Program-made: the position numbers and the translations under genes
Source: Portulaca oleracea
Taxonomy: Eukaryota > Streptophyta > Magnoliopsida > Caryophyllales > Portulacaceae
Assembly (NCBI GenBank): GCA_029582165.1
Contig: CM055892.1
Location: 10,729,254 to 10,793,253, forward strand
Direction of reading: 5' to 3'
Length of the DNA stretch: 64,000 bases
The notes under the pieces: model-generated
The model's database searches: none
Seen by the model: the letters and a program-made list of their open reading frames with translations, nothing else
Told to the model about the DNA's origin: nothing
Shown: one piece after another, positions 47,700 through 59,579 of the stretch
Layout: each line of letters opens with the position of its first letter
How positions within the stretch are numbered: the first letter of the stretch is position 1

Positions 47700-48086
47700 C
47701 TACCTTTCTTCTTCAGGCTCTGATTCTCCCCCCCTAAGCCTTTCCAATTCACCCATGAGGTCGTTGATGTTCGCTTCAGCTACATCAATGTCGTCTCTGT
47801 ACTCATGCCTCTCCTTCTTGATAGCATCAAATTTTGCAACAAACCTTTTTGCAGTAATACCAATAGTGTTGCAAACTGGGTCATCAATCCACTTCATATA
47901 CCCACAATCATCAACAGATTCCCACCTCATGCATCTTGCGAACCTCCTAAGAGGGTTATCGCCAGTGAATGAAGTGTATACAAGGCAAACCGTCCCACAC
48001 CTACACTTGTAAAGAACATTCTTTGTACACGCACAGTCGCGGCATGCCCTAACTGGGGTGTTCGACACAGATGAGGATGAAGCCAT
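47700..48086 (-). CDS. GRF-type zinc-finger protein carried by the MULE
   Basis: An open frame of 128 codons starts at ATG 48086 (MASSSSVSNTPVRACRD); an upstream in-frame ATG at 48125 is possible. The GRF finger occupies about residues 26-70: KCRCGTVCLVYTS, then NPLRRFARCMRW, then DDCGYMKWIDDP, matching C-x-C-G, TS, NPxRRF, C and CGxxxW. The last 50 residues are charged and helical (FDAIKKERHEYRDDIDVAE to ELERL), likely a coiled coil. GRF fingers bind single-stranded nucleic acid in APE2, topoisomerase III-alpha and NEIL3. Here the gene lies inside the TIRs and faces the transposase, like MuDR mudrB. It has no visible disabling change, unlike the transposase. Function is inferred. Confidence 0.82.
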   Translation of the reverse strand: MASSSSVSNTPVRACRDCACTKNVLYKCRCGTVCLVYTSFTGDNPLRRFARCMRWESVDDCGYMKWIDDPVCNTIGITAKRFVAKFDAIKKERHEYRDDIDVAEANINDLMGELERLRGGESEPEEER

Positions 48087-48516
48087 GACAGATTTTGGGA
48101 AAGTTAGGGTTTTTAGGAGGCACAAAGAAGAAAAACCAGGGAAGCCCTAATTTTTCAACAGTAATCGAAGAACTCAGGGGAGCTCTTTAATGGCGGAGAA
48201 GAGAGGAAGGATGAAGATGAAAAGAAGATGAAGAGTTGAAGAGACTCAGTGGGGGGAAATGGGGATAGATATAGGCCGGTAAAAAATTAAAAGGGGGGAG
48301 GGGTAATTAATTTTGGTTGGTAAAAAAATTAATAAGTTAGGTTTAGTGTTTAATGAAGAGGTGACTGCCTATTCCAGGTAAACATCAGGTAAATGGGCAT
48401 TTTTAACCGAGTTAATCAAGTTTAGTGGCATTCTAATGACAAGAAAAATCCGGGTGGCAAAATTGCAATTTTTCAAAAGTTTAGTGACATTTTTATCGAG
48501 ACACTCCTCTGTTCTG

Positions 48517-50275
48517 GGTGTTGATAGATTTTCTTTTTAATTTTTTTTTATCAAGAGTTTTCGACCAAGTGCCCTACATTCTAAAATGGAGTAAATTTTT
48601 CTCCCCCGCGCAATGAAATTAGAATAATTTTTGGCAGCATAAATGTAATTTAAATGAATGCGATGTGGCACCTTTTTTATAAGGGAAAAATAATCTTAAC
48701 TTTAGGTCATCGTAGACGGAATTGTCAAATTCATAGGTAAATTTAATTTACTAAAACTTACTAGTTTTTTCCTAAATTTACCAAAATTCATCAAAATTTA
48801 CCAAAGTTAAAAAACAAAAAAAAAGTTTAATTTTGATATATTAGCATAAATTTGCCAAAAGTTACTAAAATTTATCAAAAGTTTCCAAAATTTAACTTTT
48901 ATCCAATTGCTTTTTACCTATTAATTTTACACATCCTAAGATAATCTGAACTTTAGATTTGTTTCTGAATAATCTGAACATTGGGCCCCTTGGATTCTAG
49001 TGGCATGCCATCGAGTTAAGTTCAACTTAACTCAGCGACGGGATGATGTGGCGGCGGTGGTATAAATTTTAATTATTTTTATTCATATCTTTTATTGTCT
49101 CCTTTATTTCTGCATTCATGATAACTAAATTAATGAAATATATTTATTCTAATTCTTCCTCCCATTCTTTTAATTAATTTAGTTTTAATAGGGACCATGT
49201 TAGTTAAAGCGAGCAAGCCCGGGGAATTGTTTTCTTTGGATTTGTAACTTTACTCCCAAACCTGATCTAGGCAGGCTGAAGTTATTCACTTATTTCAGTT
49301 TGTTAGTTTTCCTTTAAACTGATTGACGACTCTTTAATTCGTTTAATTTGCTTAATCATGCCCTTAAATTCGTGTTTTAGTTGCGAGTAATCATATTTTA
49401 TAAAAATAGAATTAGTTCTAAAATATGTTATGGTAGGAAGGAATCTGCCTTTCTCCTTAGCGTAATCGGTAAGTTGGAGTCAAATCTCATAAAAACAGTC
49501 ATAAGGTGGCCCAGATTTGGGTATGTGCCACACAAGTCATGAGAGACAACTTCTATATCATGACCCAAAAGCATAAACGCCTGGGGCACGAGACTGTAAG
49601 CAACCGATTATGGCCTGTATAGTCCTACACGTAACCGACAGGTTATGCTATATATGTGGGTCGATCGACTTATTTTTCACGCGGCCCATTGTGACTCTTT
49701 GCAGCCCTTTACAATACTTATTCGCCTAGACCTATTTAGACAACCTGCCGTGACTCGATCCAATGGAGGTCCGGTTGGTGGTCCTTTGGCACCTATTCTA
49801 GGATCATATAGGAATAGAGTCATCATGCAAGCCTAAAATGTAGGTAAGTAAAAAAAAAAAAAAGTGTCGAGGTTGTCTTGTGAAGCCTTAAGTTTCTATA
49901 CAAGTAGGGTATAAATCTCTTCACCATCTACACCTTCCATATCACATAACTTGCAAAAACTATAACATGCATCAACCATGGCCCAACATAGTGAGTGGCA
50001 GATACTTGAAGAAGACACCCTTAACTGCCAAACATTTGACTGAGAGTAGAAGAGCATTGACATGCTCCTCAAAATTGTCTTGAATATCAATCAAAAGTTA
50101 GGCCACTGTTGAGGGGAAGGATGAGGTAAGACCTAAGAGTGTTTCTAAAGGAAAGAAAGAAATGTTTGTTAATTACTACATCCATTTTAAGTATATTTCA
50201 TTTAGATTAATTGATGATGTCAATGTACGAAATGATGTATAGGGCATTGGGTGAAATTGCTGACTTTATTTGTGG
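48517..50275. other. intergenic DNA with a truncated repeat
   Basis: No gene supported. Apart from the repeat at 48683-49060, the region is AT-rich. The short minus-strand frame at 50090-49896 (VWQLRVSSSSICHSLCWAM) looks like a relic of something coding, but I do not recognise it. Confidence 0.35.
48683..49060. repeat. degenerate MULE-like repeat arm
   Basis: The TTTACCAAAATT/TTACTAAAATTT stretch at 48740-48935 recurs in inverted orientation at 56370-56580 in the Ole e 1 gene intron. The following CATCGAGTTAAGTTCAAC and GATGTGGCGGCGG motifs match arms of the MULEs at 22117 and 57984. No opposite end was found. Confidence 0.55.
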
Positions 50276-50283
50276 GGGGTGGG

Positions 50284-51514
50284 TAGGGATGGCAACGGGG
50301 CGGATCGGGGATGGGGGAGTTTACCCCCGTCCCCATCCCCGACCCCATCCCCGCTTCGGGGAATGATTCTTGCCCCATCCCCATCCTCGCGAATTCCCCA
50401 TCCCCAACGAGGATTTTTTAAACCTCTAATAAATCTAAATAAATTTTGATCGGATCCGGTTTTTAATCAAACCCGGTTTTTAACCTGTTCAAAATACAAC
50501 GTATTTAACTTGCTCAAGCAATAATACATCAAAATCAGACAATAATACATCATGAATAATTGAACATAGACATATGAACTAACACCATAGCATCATTCAT
50601 TAGACCTTTAGTATGATTGAAGCATAAGAGCACGGTTTATAAATTGACACATAAGAGTAGTCCAATGCTTGCAAATCTTTCACCAACAAAACATACACAC
50701 GATTCAGCAACCTAGTATAGACCATTATCCATAATACAAATTCCAATTGAATCCAGAAATCAGGCGAACAGATGACACCCACAATGGCTTAAGAGCACAG
50801 TTTCTCAGAAAATAACATATCAGCATCACTTACATAAGAAATTATATTGTAATTATATTGTGAGAATGAGAGTGTGAGAGTGAGAGACTGAGAGTTGAGA
50901 GAACGAGAAGGAGATATGAGAATGTAATAGAAAAAAAACAAAAGGAATTGATCGAGTGAGCAGAGATTCAGTGAACGAACGAACACACAAACTTGAGAGA
51001 ACGAACGCACGCACTGAGAGGAGGGAGCAACGATTCAGCGAAGGCCGAAGAGTTTAGGAGGGAGCGGAACAGAGATTCAGCGATTCAGATTTCAGAGAAG
51101 GGAGGAGCAAGTGAGGCAGGCAGTGAGCGTCTGAGGGACCGAGTGAGGTAGTGAGAGATTCAGCGAATGGAAAATGGAGGAGAAGGGAAGCGGCTGCCAA
51201 TTTAGGTTTGGGTTTCTGAGAATAAATTCAAAAATTACTATTTTGTCCTTCCTATTAATATATATATTCAATATATATAAATGTTATTTGGTAATTTTAA
51301 CATTTTCGGGGACGGGGAATTCTCCCCTGCGGGGAAAATGGGGACGGGGATGAGGAAAATTTTGTCCCCATCCCCGCCCCATCCCCGAGCGAATTTTAGA
51401 AAATCGTCCTCGTCCCTGTCCCCGTCCCCATCCCCAATGGGGGTGGGGATTTTTCTCCAGAGCGGGGCGGGGCCCTGGCGGGTTCAGGGATTCCCCGCCC
51501 CATTGCCATCCCTA
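50284..51514. mobile_element. non-autonomous hAT element, 1231 bp
   Basis: The ends read TAGGGATGGCAACGGGGC and, reversed on the right, TAGGGATGGCAATGGGGC. The perfect 8 bp duplication GGGGTGGG flanks it (50276-50283 and 51515-51522). Subterminal regions are packed with GGGGATGGGG/CCCCATCCCC on both sides. No transposase is present. Confidence 0.93.
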
Positions 51515-51522
51515 GGGGTGGG

Positions 51523-52680
51523 GGTTTGAAGTGTTTTGGATGTGCATGTGTTTACTTTGGGGTGAAGAGTAGTAATTTTACTTTTGCATATTTCAATTAG
51601 TTAATTGATGTTGACAGGTAGTTGGTCATTTCTAGAAATTGCTGGCATCTATTTCCGACTAATTTATATTCTAACTAGAGATTTAGTTTTCATCTTACCG
51701 TACGTTGCATTTTTTCTTGATTTCAAAATGAGGACAATATTTTTTTCCCTGTAATTCATGTTCTTATTTTATTCATTTGGGTTTAACCTTTATTTTTTGG
51801 GTCTTCATTTCACATCGTAATTAGGAATTTAACTTGACATTTTTATTAGAAAATGGGTAAGATGGTGGCAAGACAAATTGATGACTTTTGCTGCTGTGTT
51901 TTAGAGAATCATTGAAGGATGTTCACACTGTTGAATATGTATTTCAAGGTATGACAAATCACAATTACTCTGATGATGCTTCTGCCTTTTATTTTGCACT
52001 TTATAGAATGGTACATATAGAAAATACATATGCCTTTCTCTTAAGTTCATTAAATCAGTATTTTGTTTTCATATGAAAAGTAGGCTTATATGGTTAGAAG
52101 ATGAGTTTGAAGCACAAGGTGTGGTCAAGACCAGTAGCTACTAGCTAGCGTGAGTTGCATGATTTAGTGCTTTATTTAGTGCTTTATCTGAGCACTAACT
52201 CCGAGCTTGCTCCCCATCAATGATCAAAGGGAAAGAAGTGGGCTTACGTTGTTTTTAGACAGACATTGAGTTTTGTTCTTAGTGTGGCTTAACTTCATTT
52301 ATTTGAAAAATCTCTTTCCAAAATGTACAATTTACATGATGGTCAATGCTTAATTCTCAACAAAACTCTAGACTATAGTTTTCATTAGATAATATAAGGA
52401 TATCCGCCGTTTTTTAGTTGCCTTTTAATTCTTTGTGTTTTAAACTTTTTCTTGATGATTGGCAAATGACAACCTTTTCCCTAGATGAGCTCTGTATTTT
52501 CCACAAAATTTCATTCATTTATTTTTTTGGTTAAGGTGTCTTCAACTGCTATTTAACTAAATTTTTGTTGGAATTTTTATGACATAAATTGAATGAGATC
52601 CATACAATTTTTTTATGGATTTGTGTGCGAACTGCTTTTAGATTCTTCCTCAAAATCTGTGTAAGTAAGGCACTTTTTTT
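51523..52680. other. AT-rich intergenic DNA
   Basis: No gene seen; only short frames without domains. TTAGTGCTTTAT is directly repeated near 52160-52190. Confidence 0.4.
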
Positions 52681-52683
52681 TTT

Positions 52684-53213
52684 TTGAATTTCAGACCCTG
52701 AAGTATAAGAGTATTTATTTTCTGGTCCCACGATTTCCATTGTTTATTTTTTGGACCTTAAAGTATGTAGGTTGAAAAAAAGGCTTGTGTTCTGTTTTTC
52801 TTTTTCTTCTCACGTTTGAATTTATCTCCCAATTAGCGCCAAACTTTAGGAGTAAGGTCAAAACTGATAATGAAGCTATAATACACCTCTCTTATTCATG
52901 TCGGAACTAATTAGGCCCTGAAGTATCCAGTGTCTAAGTAGTTCCGACATGAATAAGAGATGTGTATTACAACTTTAATATTAGTTTTAACCTTAGTCAT
53001 GAAGTTTGGCGCAAATCGGGGGATAAATTTAAACATAGAAAAAAAAGAAAAATGGTACAGGGGCTTTTTTTTCAACCTACAAAATTTAAGGTCCTTTTTT
53101 TATTCAACCCATAAACTTTAGGGTCCAAAAAATAAACAATGAAAACCGTGGGACCAGAACATAAATATCCCTATACTTCGGGGTGCAAAATATAAATAAC
53201 CCAATATAGTGGT
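52684..53213. mobile_element. fold-back MITE, about 530 bp palindrome
   Basis: Arms 52684-52909 and 52939-53213 are reverse complements with scattered differences. Near the centre CTCTTATTCATGTCGGAACT pairs with its complement across about 30 bp; near the ends TTTCTGGTCCCACG pairs with CGTGGGACCAGAA. No coding. Target duplication not resolved. Confidence 0.8.
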
Positions 53214-54198
53214 GATCAGTTTTAGGAACCACAGTAAGATTATGTGTAACGGTGTCTTTGGATTTGAAGGATGAGTGGGGTATAAACAGTGGAAAGAATA
53301 TTATTTTAATGGGTGTTGGAGTATGCTATTGGTATTGGTGTCCTTGGGATTGGAGGATGAGGTGAAGAATGAGTGAGATAGGGAGTAATATTTTATTGTA
53401 TTATGAGACCCACTTGTAGAGTATAATTATTTTCAATAATTGATTAAATTTTAAAAAATAATACAAACTCTAAATTATTATTTTTTTAAATTATATAATT
53501 TTTTTAAAAAAAATTAATACAATTACATAATTTTGAAAATTAAATTTACAATGGAAACAAAAAATTTAATTTAGTATGGAAACAAAATTTTGAAAAATAT
53601 TACAAACTCAAAATTATTTTGAAACAAATTATATTTGTTAAATATTTCTTTTAAAAAAATCTTACAATTACAAAATTTTGAATTATAAAATAAAATAAAA
53701 AAAGAAGAAAACAAACTACAAAACAAAGCCAAAAGAAACGGAAAGAAAAGGGAAAAAAAAGAAAGAAAAAGTTGAGGCAGAGGCGGGTCCCATGCCACCT
53801 TCGCCTGACGCGCCCCACAGAGCGTGAATTGCACACGCCAGACACAAAAACAGGCTGTGCAGTTCACAGTTCCCTCCCACGACTGGACCTTGAATTTTGA
53901 CCAATTAAACCCCAAATTTTCCCCAAGGATGCGGCTGCATCCTTCAACTTTATTTCCCCCCTTTTTCTTTTATTTTTTTTTCTCTCCTCCATATTTTTGG
54001 GTTTGGGTATGCCATTACACATGGCCTGACAAACCTTAATGGAGTAATGACTAATGAATAAGAGATATTAGTGCGCTACTAGTTTTCTCAGGATAGTGAA
54101 TTCCATTCCCCTCAAACTGAAATTTTCTTAGGATAATGATAGTGAATTCTCACCGGCTAACTAGTTAGGAATAAGAATGGAGATTAGCTAGGAAGTTA
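53214..54198. other. intergenic DNA
   Basis: No gene supported. GGATTGGAGGATGA-type repeats near 53265 and 53350, then homopolymer-rich AT DNA, then a GC-richer stretch 53760-53900 of unknown origin. Confidence 0.35.
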
Positions 54199-54412
54199 CT
54201 CCCTACGTTCTATATTAATTGACACTTTAACTAATTTATTTTATCTTAAAATAATTGTCACTTTCCTATTCCTAATGTCTAATTCAATTATTTTACATTA
54301 TTTATTAGAGAGAGAAAAATCAAATATAATTAAGATTTGATAGTTATTATAATTATATATATTGGTATGCGTGAAAACTTCAATTCTGTCAATTAATTTT
54401 GGACGCAGGGAG
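54199..54412. mobile_element. Stowaway (Tc1/mariner) MITE, 214 bp
   Basis: The left end is CTCCCTACGTTC, the right end reversed is CTCCCTGCGTCC, and TA flanks it on both sides (54197-54198 and 54413-54414). The inner arms also pair (TTAATTGACA). Confidence 0.88.
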
Positions 54413-54833
54413 TAATAATTAGAAGTGAAATTGATAAACTGTATACGGGAAATGTAAATTAGATAAGAACAAAAATAATTGGTCAAGTGCTGCACCTGAA
54501 GTACATTGAGTAGACGTGATTAATCATTTATCTATTTAACTATTTTTTTAATTAGTTGTTATTTTATATTTTCACATGCATATATCTTATCAATCATGAC
54601 GTGTTTTCCTGGAACTAGCTTTTGTTGTTATCGTCATATTATCTATCAACCCTAATTAATTTTACCAATTTAAATAATTTTATAATTTTTCACCTAGTTT
54701 TAGTAATTATTTTAGTATTTGCACAAATAAATATAGACAGGATGGAGTGCATAGAGTTGAGCGTTAAAATGGAAAAACATTGTGGGCGGGGAGCTTAAAT
54801 GGCAGCCCCAGAAGAGAAAAAGAATAATGAAGT

Positions 54834-54840
54834 TATAAAA
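54834..54840 (+). promoter_or_regulatory. TATA-like box of the Ole e 1-like gene
   Basis: TATAAAA about 195 bp upstream of the chosen start codon, in the only region where a promoter can lie after the Stowaway MITE. A (GA)n tract at 55001-55030 would be in the 5' UTR. Confidence 0.35.
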
Positions 54841-55030
54841 TAATATATTTATAGAAAGGTAGGTCTGAATATATAATTAGTGAGGAGCACGTAAAGGGGT
54901 GAGATGTCAAGGCCGGACGTAGTGGTATTCCACTCATGGCTTATGAAAAGTGATTGGTATTAAGCCAGTCATCGATCTTGATCAAGTTCGCTTGCATACA
55001 GAGAGAGATCAGAGAGAGAGAGAGAGAGAG

Positions 55031-56977
55031 ATGATGATGATGAAGGTGTGTGTGTGGATGATGGTAATTGTGATGATGGTGGGAAGCAGGAGAGTGTTGA
55101 AGGTGGCGTTGGCAGATGAAAACTACGAGAAACAACAAGTGATGCATGTGGTTGGGAACGTCAAATGCCAGGACTGCTCCGGAACCTGGAGCCAATGGAA
55201 TCAAGGCGCCCGACCTCTCAAGGGTACCCCCCCTCTCTCTCTCTTTCAATCCCCCTACCAATTAATTATGCGATAACCTCCATTATCTACGCTAACTTAA
55301 ATGCTTCATTATCAATTTCTGCCCTCAACTGCTCAATTATTGCTTCAGTTTAAAAAAATGACTAAAGGGGTCTCACATTTTAGTGTAGTAATTTTAAGTG
55401 TGGGGTCACATTATTTTTTATATCAATATTTAGGAGGAACATTCCGACCAATTTCCTATTAAAAATGGCACAAAACAATGGGTTTAATGTTTAGGCGTGT
55501 TTTAAATTGAAGTCTATAGTTAACTATAACATATACAAACAAGTCTCTTAACGTGATAAACACATCTAAACATAAAAAACCCACTATTTCATGTCCTTTT
55601 TGGCTGCAAATTCATCGGAATGTCCCCCTAATTATTTATATCAAAAATAATGTCACCCCACAATTATTTTTTATAATATAAGATCTTTAAAATTATTACA
55701 TTAAAATATGAGGTCCTTTAACCGTTTTTCGAATTAGTTTACATATCTTAATGAAATGTCTGTAGAATAGTGTGATTATGACCTATATTATTATATTTAA
55801 TGTCTAAAGTTCACTATTCTTCATTTATATAAAAGTGGTATCCTGTGATAAAATGTCCGGACATTACCCCTAGTATGGTACGCATGCATGTATATATGTT
55901 TTCTCACAAATCTCTTTATATTGGTCCAATTTCTTTTTAGTCTCAATTTACGGTTTCTGACTCTATTTCCCATGTCATTCCGTGGCTCTACTATCTCTGT
56001 CCTCAATATTCTGTCATGGACATATGCTGTCAAGTTTTACAAAATTTGACTATTAATTATTTAGGCACCGTTCTTTTGTGCATTGCGGTTAGTTGCAGTA
56101 GATTGCGGTGGAAATAGTAAAAAAATAATGGTATCTTGCGGTAGATACGGTTAGTTGTGTTAACGCATAAAAATAATATCATATATTATCATAAAATAAC
56201 TCTTATATAAATATATTTCTGTAATATTTTTAAATATATGGAAATATACTTAAAGATTAAAGTAATTTATCACAAATGATGATAAGCCAAAAGTCACATT
56301 TCACTTTAAAGAAAAACATATTGCGGATCGGGGGCCAAAAACTTACTAGTTGAAATATGTCTTTAGAATCCTTCATAATGTGTAAAATTTATAGGTAAAA
56401 AACAGTTGGGTAAAAGTTAAATTTTGGTAACTTTTAGTAATTTTCAGTAAATTTTGACAAATTTACACTAATATATCAAAATTAAAATTTTTTCGTTTTT
56501 TTTAAGTTTGGTGATTTTTGGTAAGTTTAGGAAAAAACTGGTAAATTTTAGTAAATTAAATTTACCCATGAATTTAGCAGGCCTCACGGAGTTAACATGG
56601 TAGGTTGCAATTGAGATGCAGGGTGCAAGGTATCAATTACATGCATGGGTGAGAGGAAGAGAGTGATTAACTACGGAAGCGATACAACTGACGAGGATGG
56701 GGAGTACGACATTTTGGTGGACAAGATGGTGCATGGGAAGAAAGTTGATCCCAAGGACTGCGTAGTGAGACTTGTTTCATCTCCAGATCCAACCTGCAAT
56801 GTTCCCACAGACTTTGCCCATGGCAAAACTGGTGTCAACCTCAGGCAGCCTTCTGTTGTTTATAGGGACTTGGTCAAGTATTTTCTTGGTACTTTTTATT
56901 ATACCACTTCCGAATGTGATGACCCTCACCCTGACAACTCCAACCAAGGCTCCTATTCATCACTTCCCTCTAATTAA
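55031..56977 (+). CDS. secreted Pollen Ole e 1 allergen / extensin-like family protein
   Basis: Two exons, 55031-55223 and 56622-56977, join in frame (549 nt, 182 residues) with a GT-AG intron of 1398 bp and phase 1. Start: the first of four consecutive Met codons; the next 28 residues form a hydrophobic signal peptide ending near KVALA. The mature part has VVGNVKCQDCSGTWSQW, then GARPLKGCKVSITCMGERKR, then YGSDTTDEDGEYDI, and VRLVSSPDPTCNVPTDF, all hallmarks of the Ole e 1 domain with its paired cysteines. The ending YRDLVKYFLGTFYYTT resembles small plant members such as At3g26960/At5g41050, named from memory. Such proteins are secreted to the wall; a role in wall or pollen tube function is inferred. 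An earlier in-frame ATG (54950) exists but would bury the signal peptide. Confidence 0.88.
56370..56590. repeat. dispersed repeat in the intron of the Ole e 1-like gene
   Basis: Inverted partner of 48720-48935: GGTAAAAGTTAAATTTTGG, TTTACACTAATATATCAAA and GGTAAATTTTAGTAAATTAA are found in reverse there. It ends only about 30 bp before the acceptor site of exon 2. Confidence 0.7.
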
Positions 56978-57327
56978 TTAATGCAATCTTCCTCTTTCAA
57001 ATCATGCTAATATGGAACCAATTGATGCTAGCTTCTCTTTATCATTTTCCGAATGTATAAAAAGTACGTACATGTGTGTTGGATCTATTTTAACTTGTTT
57101 GTGAATTCATTAGTACCAAATCCGGGTAACATTAATTTGGGATAAAGCAACATAATTTCAGTTCACACAAACGCTCATGGGCCTAGGAAGTACTTCTTAA
57201 TTATACTGGGCCAATCAATTCAATGAAATGCAATTCCATAAGACGACACAACACTGCAACCGATCGATCTCCTCATCAATCTTCTGATAATAGGAGCTGC
57301 TCGGCCTTTTTGCTTGTCGTTTCTTTC
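56978..57327 (+). other. 3' flank of the Ole e 1-like gene
   Basis: AT-rich sequence after the stop codon with TATAAAAAGT near 57056; no frame of interest. Confidence 0.4.
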
Positions 57328-57675
57328 AAAAAACTAATAGGAGGTACCTCAATATTTGCAAAAACTATTTTTCGGTAACCTCAACTTTTCAAAACTCCTT
57401 TTGAGGTACTCTTAATTTTTGTATTAATAACTATTGGGTGCTTCTTCGGCCATCAATTTTATTAGGTGACCGAAATACCTTATTCTTCTTCTTCAAGGTT
57501 GTTTCTTCAAAAATGGAAGAATAAGGGTATTTTGGTCATTTAACCAAATTGATGACCGGAAAAATACCTAATAATTACTAACCCAAAAAGTAAGGATATC
57601 TCAAAATGAGTTTTGAAAAGTTAGGATACCGAAAACTTATTTCCCCAAATATTGAGAGACCTCTGAGCAATTTTC
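57328..57675. mobile_element. fold-back MITE, 348 bp
   Basis: Nearly complete palindrome centred near 57505: GACCGAAATACCTTATTCTTC pairs with GAAGAATAAGGGTATTTTGG. Outer arms carry GGTACCTCAA and GGTATCC motifs and are of the same type as the arms at 2890 and 18022. No clear target duplication. Confidence 0.8.
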
Positions 57676-58930
57676 TTCATCGCAGATTTACAACATCACC
57701 TAGCCTGAGTAACTTGTTTTACCGTACCACCACCTCCATTGATGGTCTTATTGAATTGGTCTATGACAAAATGGTTTGCTCGTGAGAAAAGGTTAGACGA
57801 ATACAACCTATGGAAGTTGGAACAATCATCATGGTGAAGACAAATCGAATTCTACTGCAATACCAACTCTTAACAACACACTTGCAATAGTGGGTAGTTA
57901 TTTAAGTAGATCTTTCCATTTCATAATTTCTTTCATTTTAACTAATTCTTTTTCTCACAATGTCTCTCATTTTATATTTTTAAGGGAAATTAAATTCTAA
58001 TAATACGAACTTTTGGTCATATAAAACTAAAATAATATGAACTTTCGATTTGGTGATAAATAATACGAACTTAACTCGATTGCGATTTGAACTGGCGGTG
58101 GAGATGTGTGACTGGGATGAGTTTAGTCAACTTTGATTTGTCCACTCAACATTCACCCTATCTCAAAATCTCTTTCCCTTTTTTTTTAAAAAAAAATTCT
58201 TCCCTTTTAATCTTTTCCTTTTTTTTTCTCTTTCCTCAAACACCCCTATATTCTTCTTCCTCCTCTTCCTATTCAGTACTGGCCAACATCCATGAATGGA
58301 CCGATGTTGTAGAGCTTGAAAAAATATTGCTCTCTCTCATCCCACTCGATCTGCAGCTCCAATTTCACTCTCCTTCTTCACTAAATTACGGTCACACATC
58401 ACCTCAAAATCCTTCATCATTCAGATCTAAACCCTTCTCTACAATGAAAACCCTAACTTCAACGATCTCATTCCGAAAACCCTGGTCAATCCCCAATTCC
58501 GGCCAATTCTCCCTCTTCAGAATCGAGTTAATCAGAAAGACCATTATTGATGCTCCATCTGCGCTTGCATCAAACAAGTCCATTCTTTTGTTGGAGATTG
58601 AAACCCTTTTTTTTTTGTCTCTCCATCTTCGAGTCTTCCCTTCATTGTTAATAATGCTGGCATTATCATCATAACTTCTACAGATCTCGGACCTCTGGGA
58701 AACTATCCCCAGTCACCATTTCTGCCCTCTAATTCAGACATATTGCTTGATTCACAATTTGGCTATTGGCTATGTATTCAATAGTTGAATCTCGCTTCTT
58801 TGTGGATCGCCTTTTGCTATTGGCTATTTTCTTAAGCTCTTTACAATTTGGCACTTATGATTCACCATATCAAGAAGGTTAGTTTCGTGAGGAGAAGAAC
58901 AGGGGGTTGAAATTTTTGGTGGTGAACTGT

Positions 58931-58973
58931 GTGTATGTATGTATGTATGTATGTATGTATGTATGTATGTATG
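58931..58973. repeat. (GTAT)n microsatellite
   Basis: About ten GTAT units inside the MULE. Confidence 0.95.
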
Positions 58974-59027
58974 GGGTGAATTTCATAGGGTGAAATATGG
59001 TTTACTACTAGGGTTGAACTAATGATA

Positions 59028-59034
<7 letters not shown>

Positions 59035-59082
<48 letters not shown>
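59035..59082. repeat. (GA)n microsatellite
   Basis: About 24 GA units inside the MULE; frames through it on both strands are artefacts. Confidence 0.95.
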
Positions 59083-59087
<5 letters not shown>

Positions 59088-59579
59088 AAAATGGATGGCG
59101 ATGAACCAACGACAATTCCTTTCCCCTCTTCTCCGGAGGTCAGTAACATGGTGGTGGGAGGAGCAGGAAACACCCGCCAGTCACAGGGGGCTGAAGGTGT
59201 GCTCAGGATCCACCCGGAGAGGGCACCAAGTGGGTCGTCAAGGCTGAGTAGGAAATATCCCATTTTTCGGTGGTTTTGAGGGGTGAGGAAATTTGGTTAT
59301 CTGGGAAAAGAGGGGCAATTTGAGGTTATTCATGTGAGCATTGGAAACGGAGAGCATGAAATTGAGTAGAGAGAGAGAGATTGACAAAGAGACAGAGGAG
59401 ATCAGAGAGAAAGAGGGAGAGAGGCTATGGAGGGAGAAGGTGAGATTGTTAATGGTGAGGAGAAGAAGAAAAAGAAGAAGAAGAAGGAGGAGGAGTCAAC
59501 TTGGATGACATGGCAAGGTCAACATATCATGGAACATACCTCTGCCACCAGCTCAGATCGCCACCGAGTTAAGTTCAAC

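Larger units (their letters stand above)
38870..48506. mobile_element. 9.6 kb two-gene Mutator-like element (MULE)
   Basis: TIRs of about 135 bp (38870-39005 and 48372-48506) begin GAGTG(C/T)CTCGATAAAAATG and match closely. The perfect 10 bp duplication CTCTGTTCTG flanks the element (38860-38869 and 48507-48516). Inside lie a MuDR-type transposase on the plus strand (39623-46759, broken) and a GRF zinc-finger ORF on the minus strand (47700-48086), so the two genes converge as in maize MuDR. A gypsy element (about 41728-45497) is inserted in the transposase. Confidence 0.95.

Noticed and set aside
49896..50090. Minus-strand frame with VWQLRVSSSSICHSLCWAM
   Set aside because: Looks protein-like but too short and not recognised; mentioned only in the intergenic entry.
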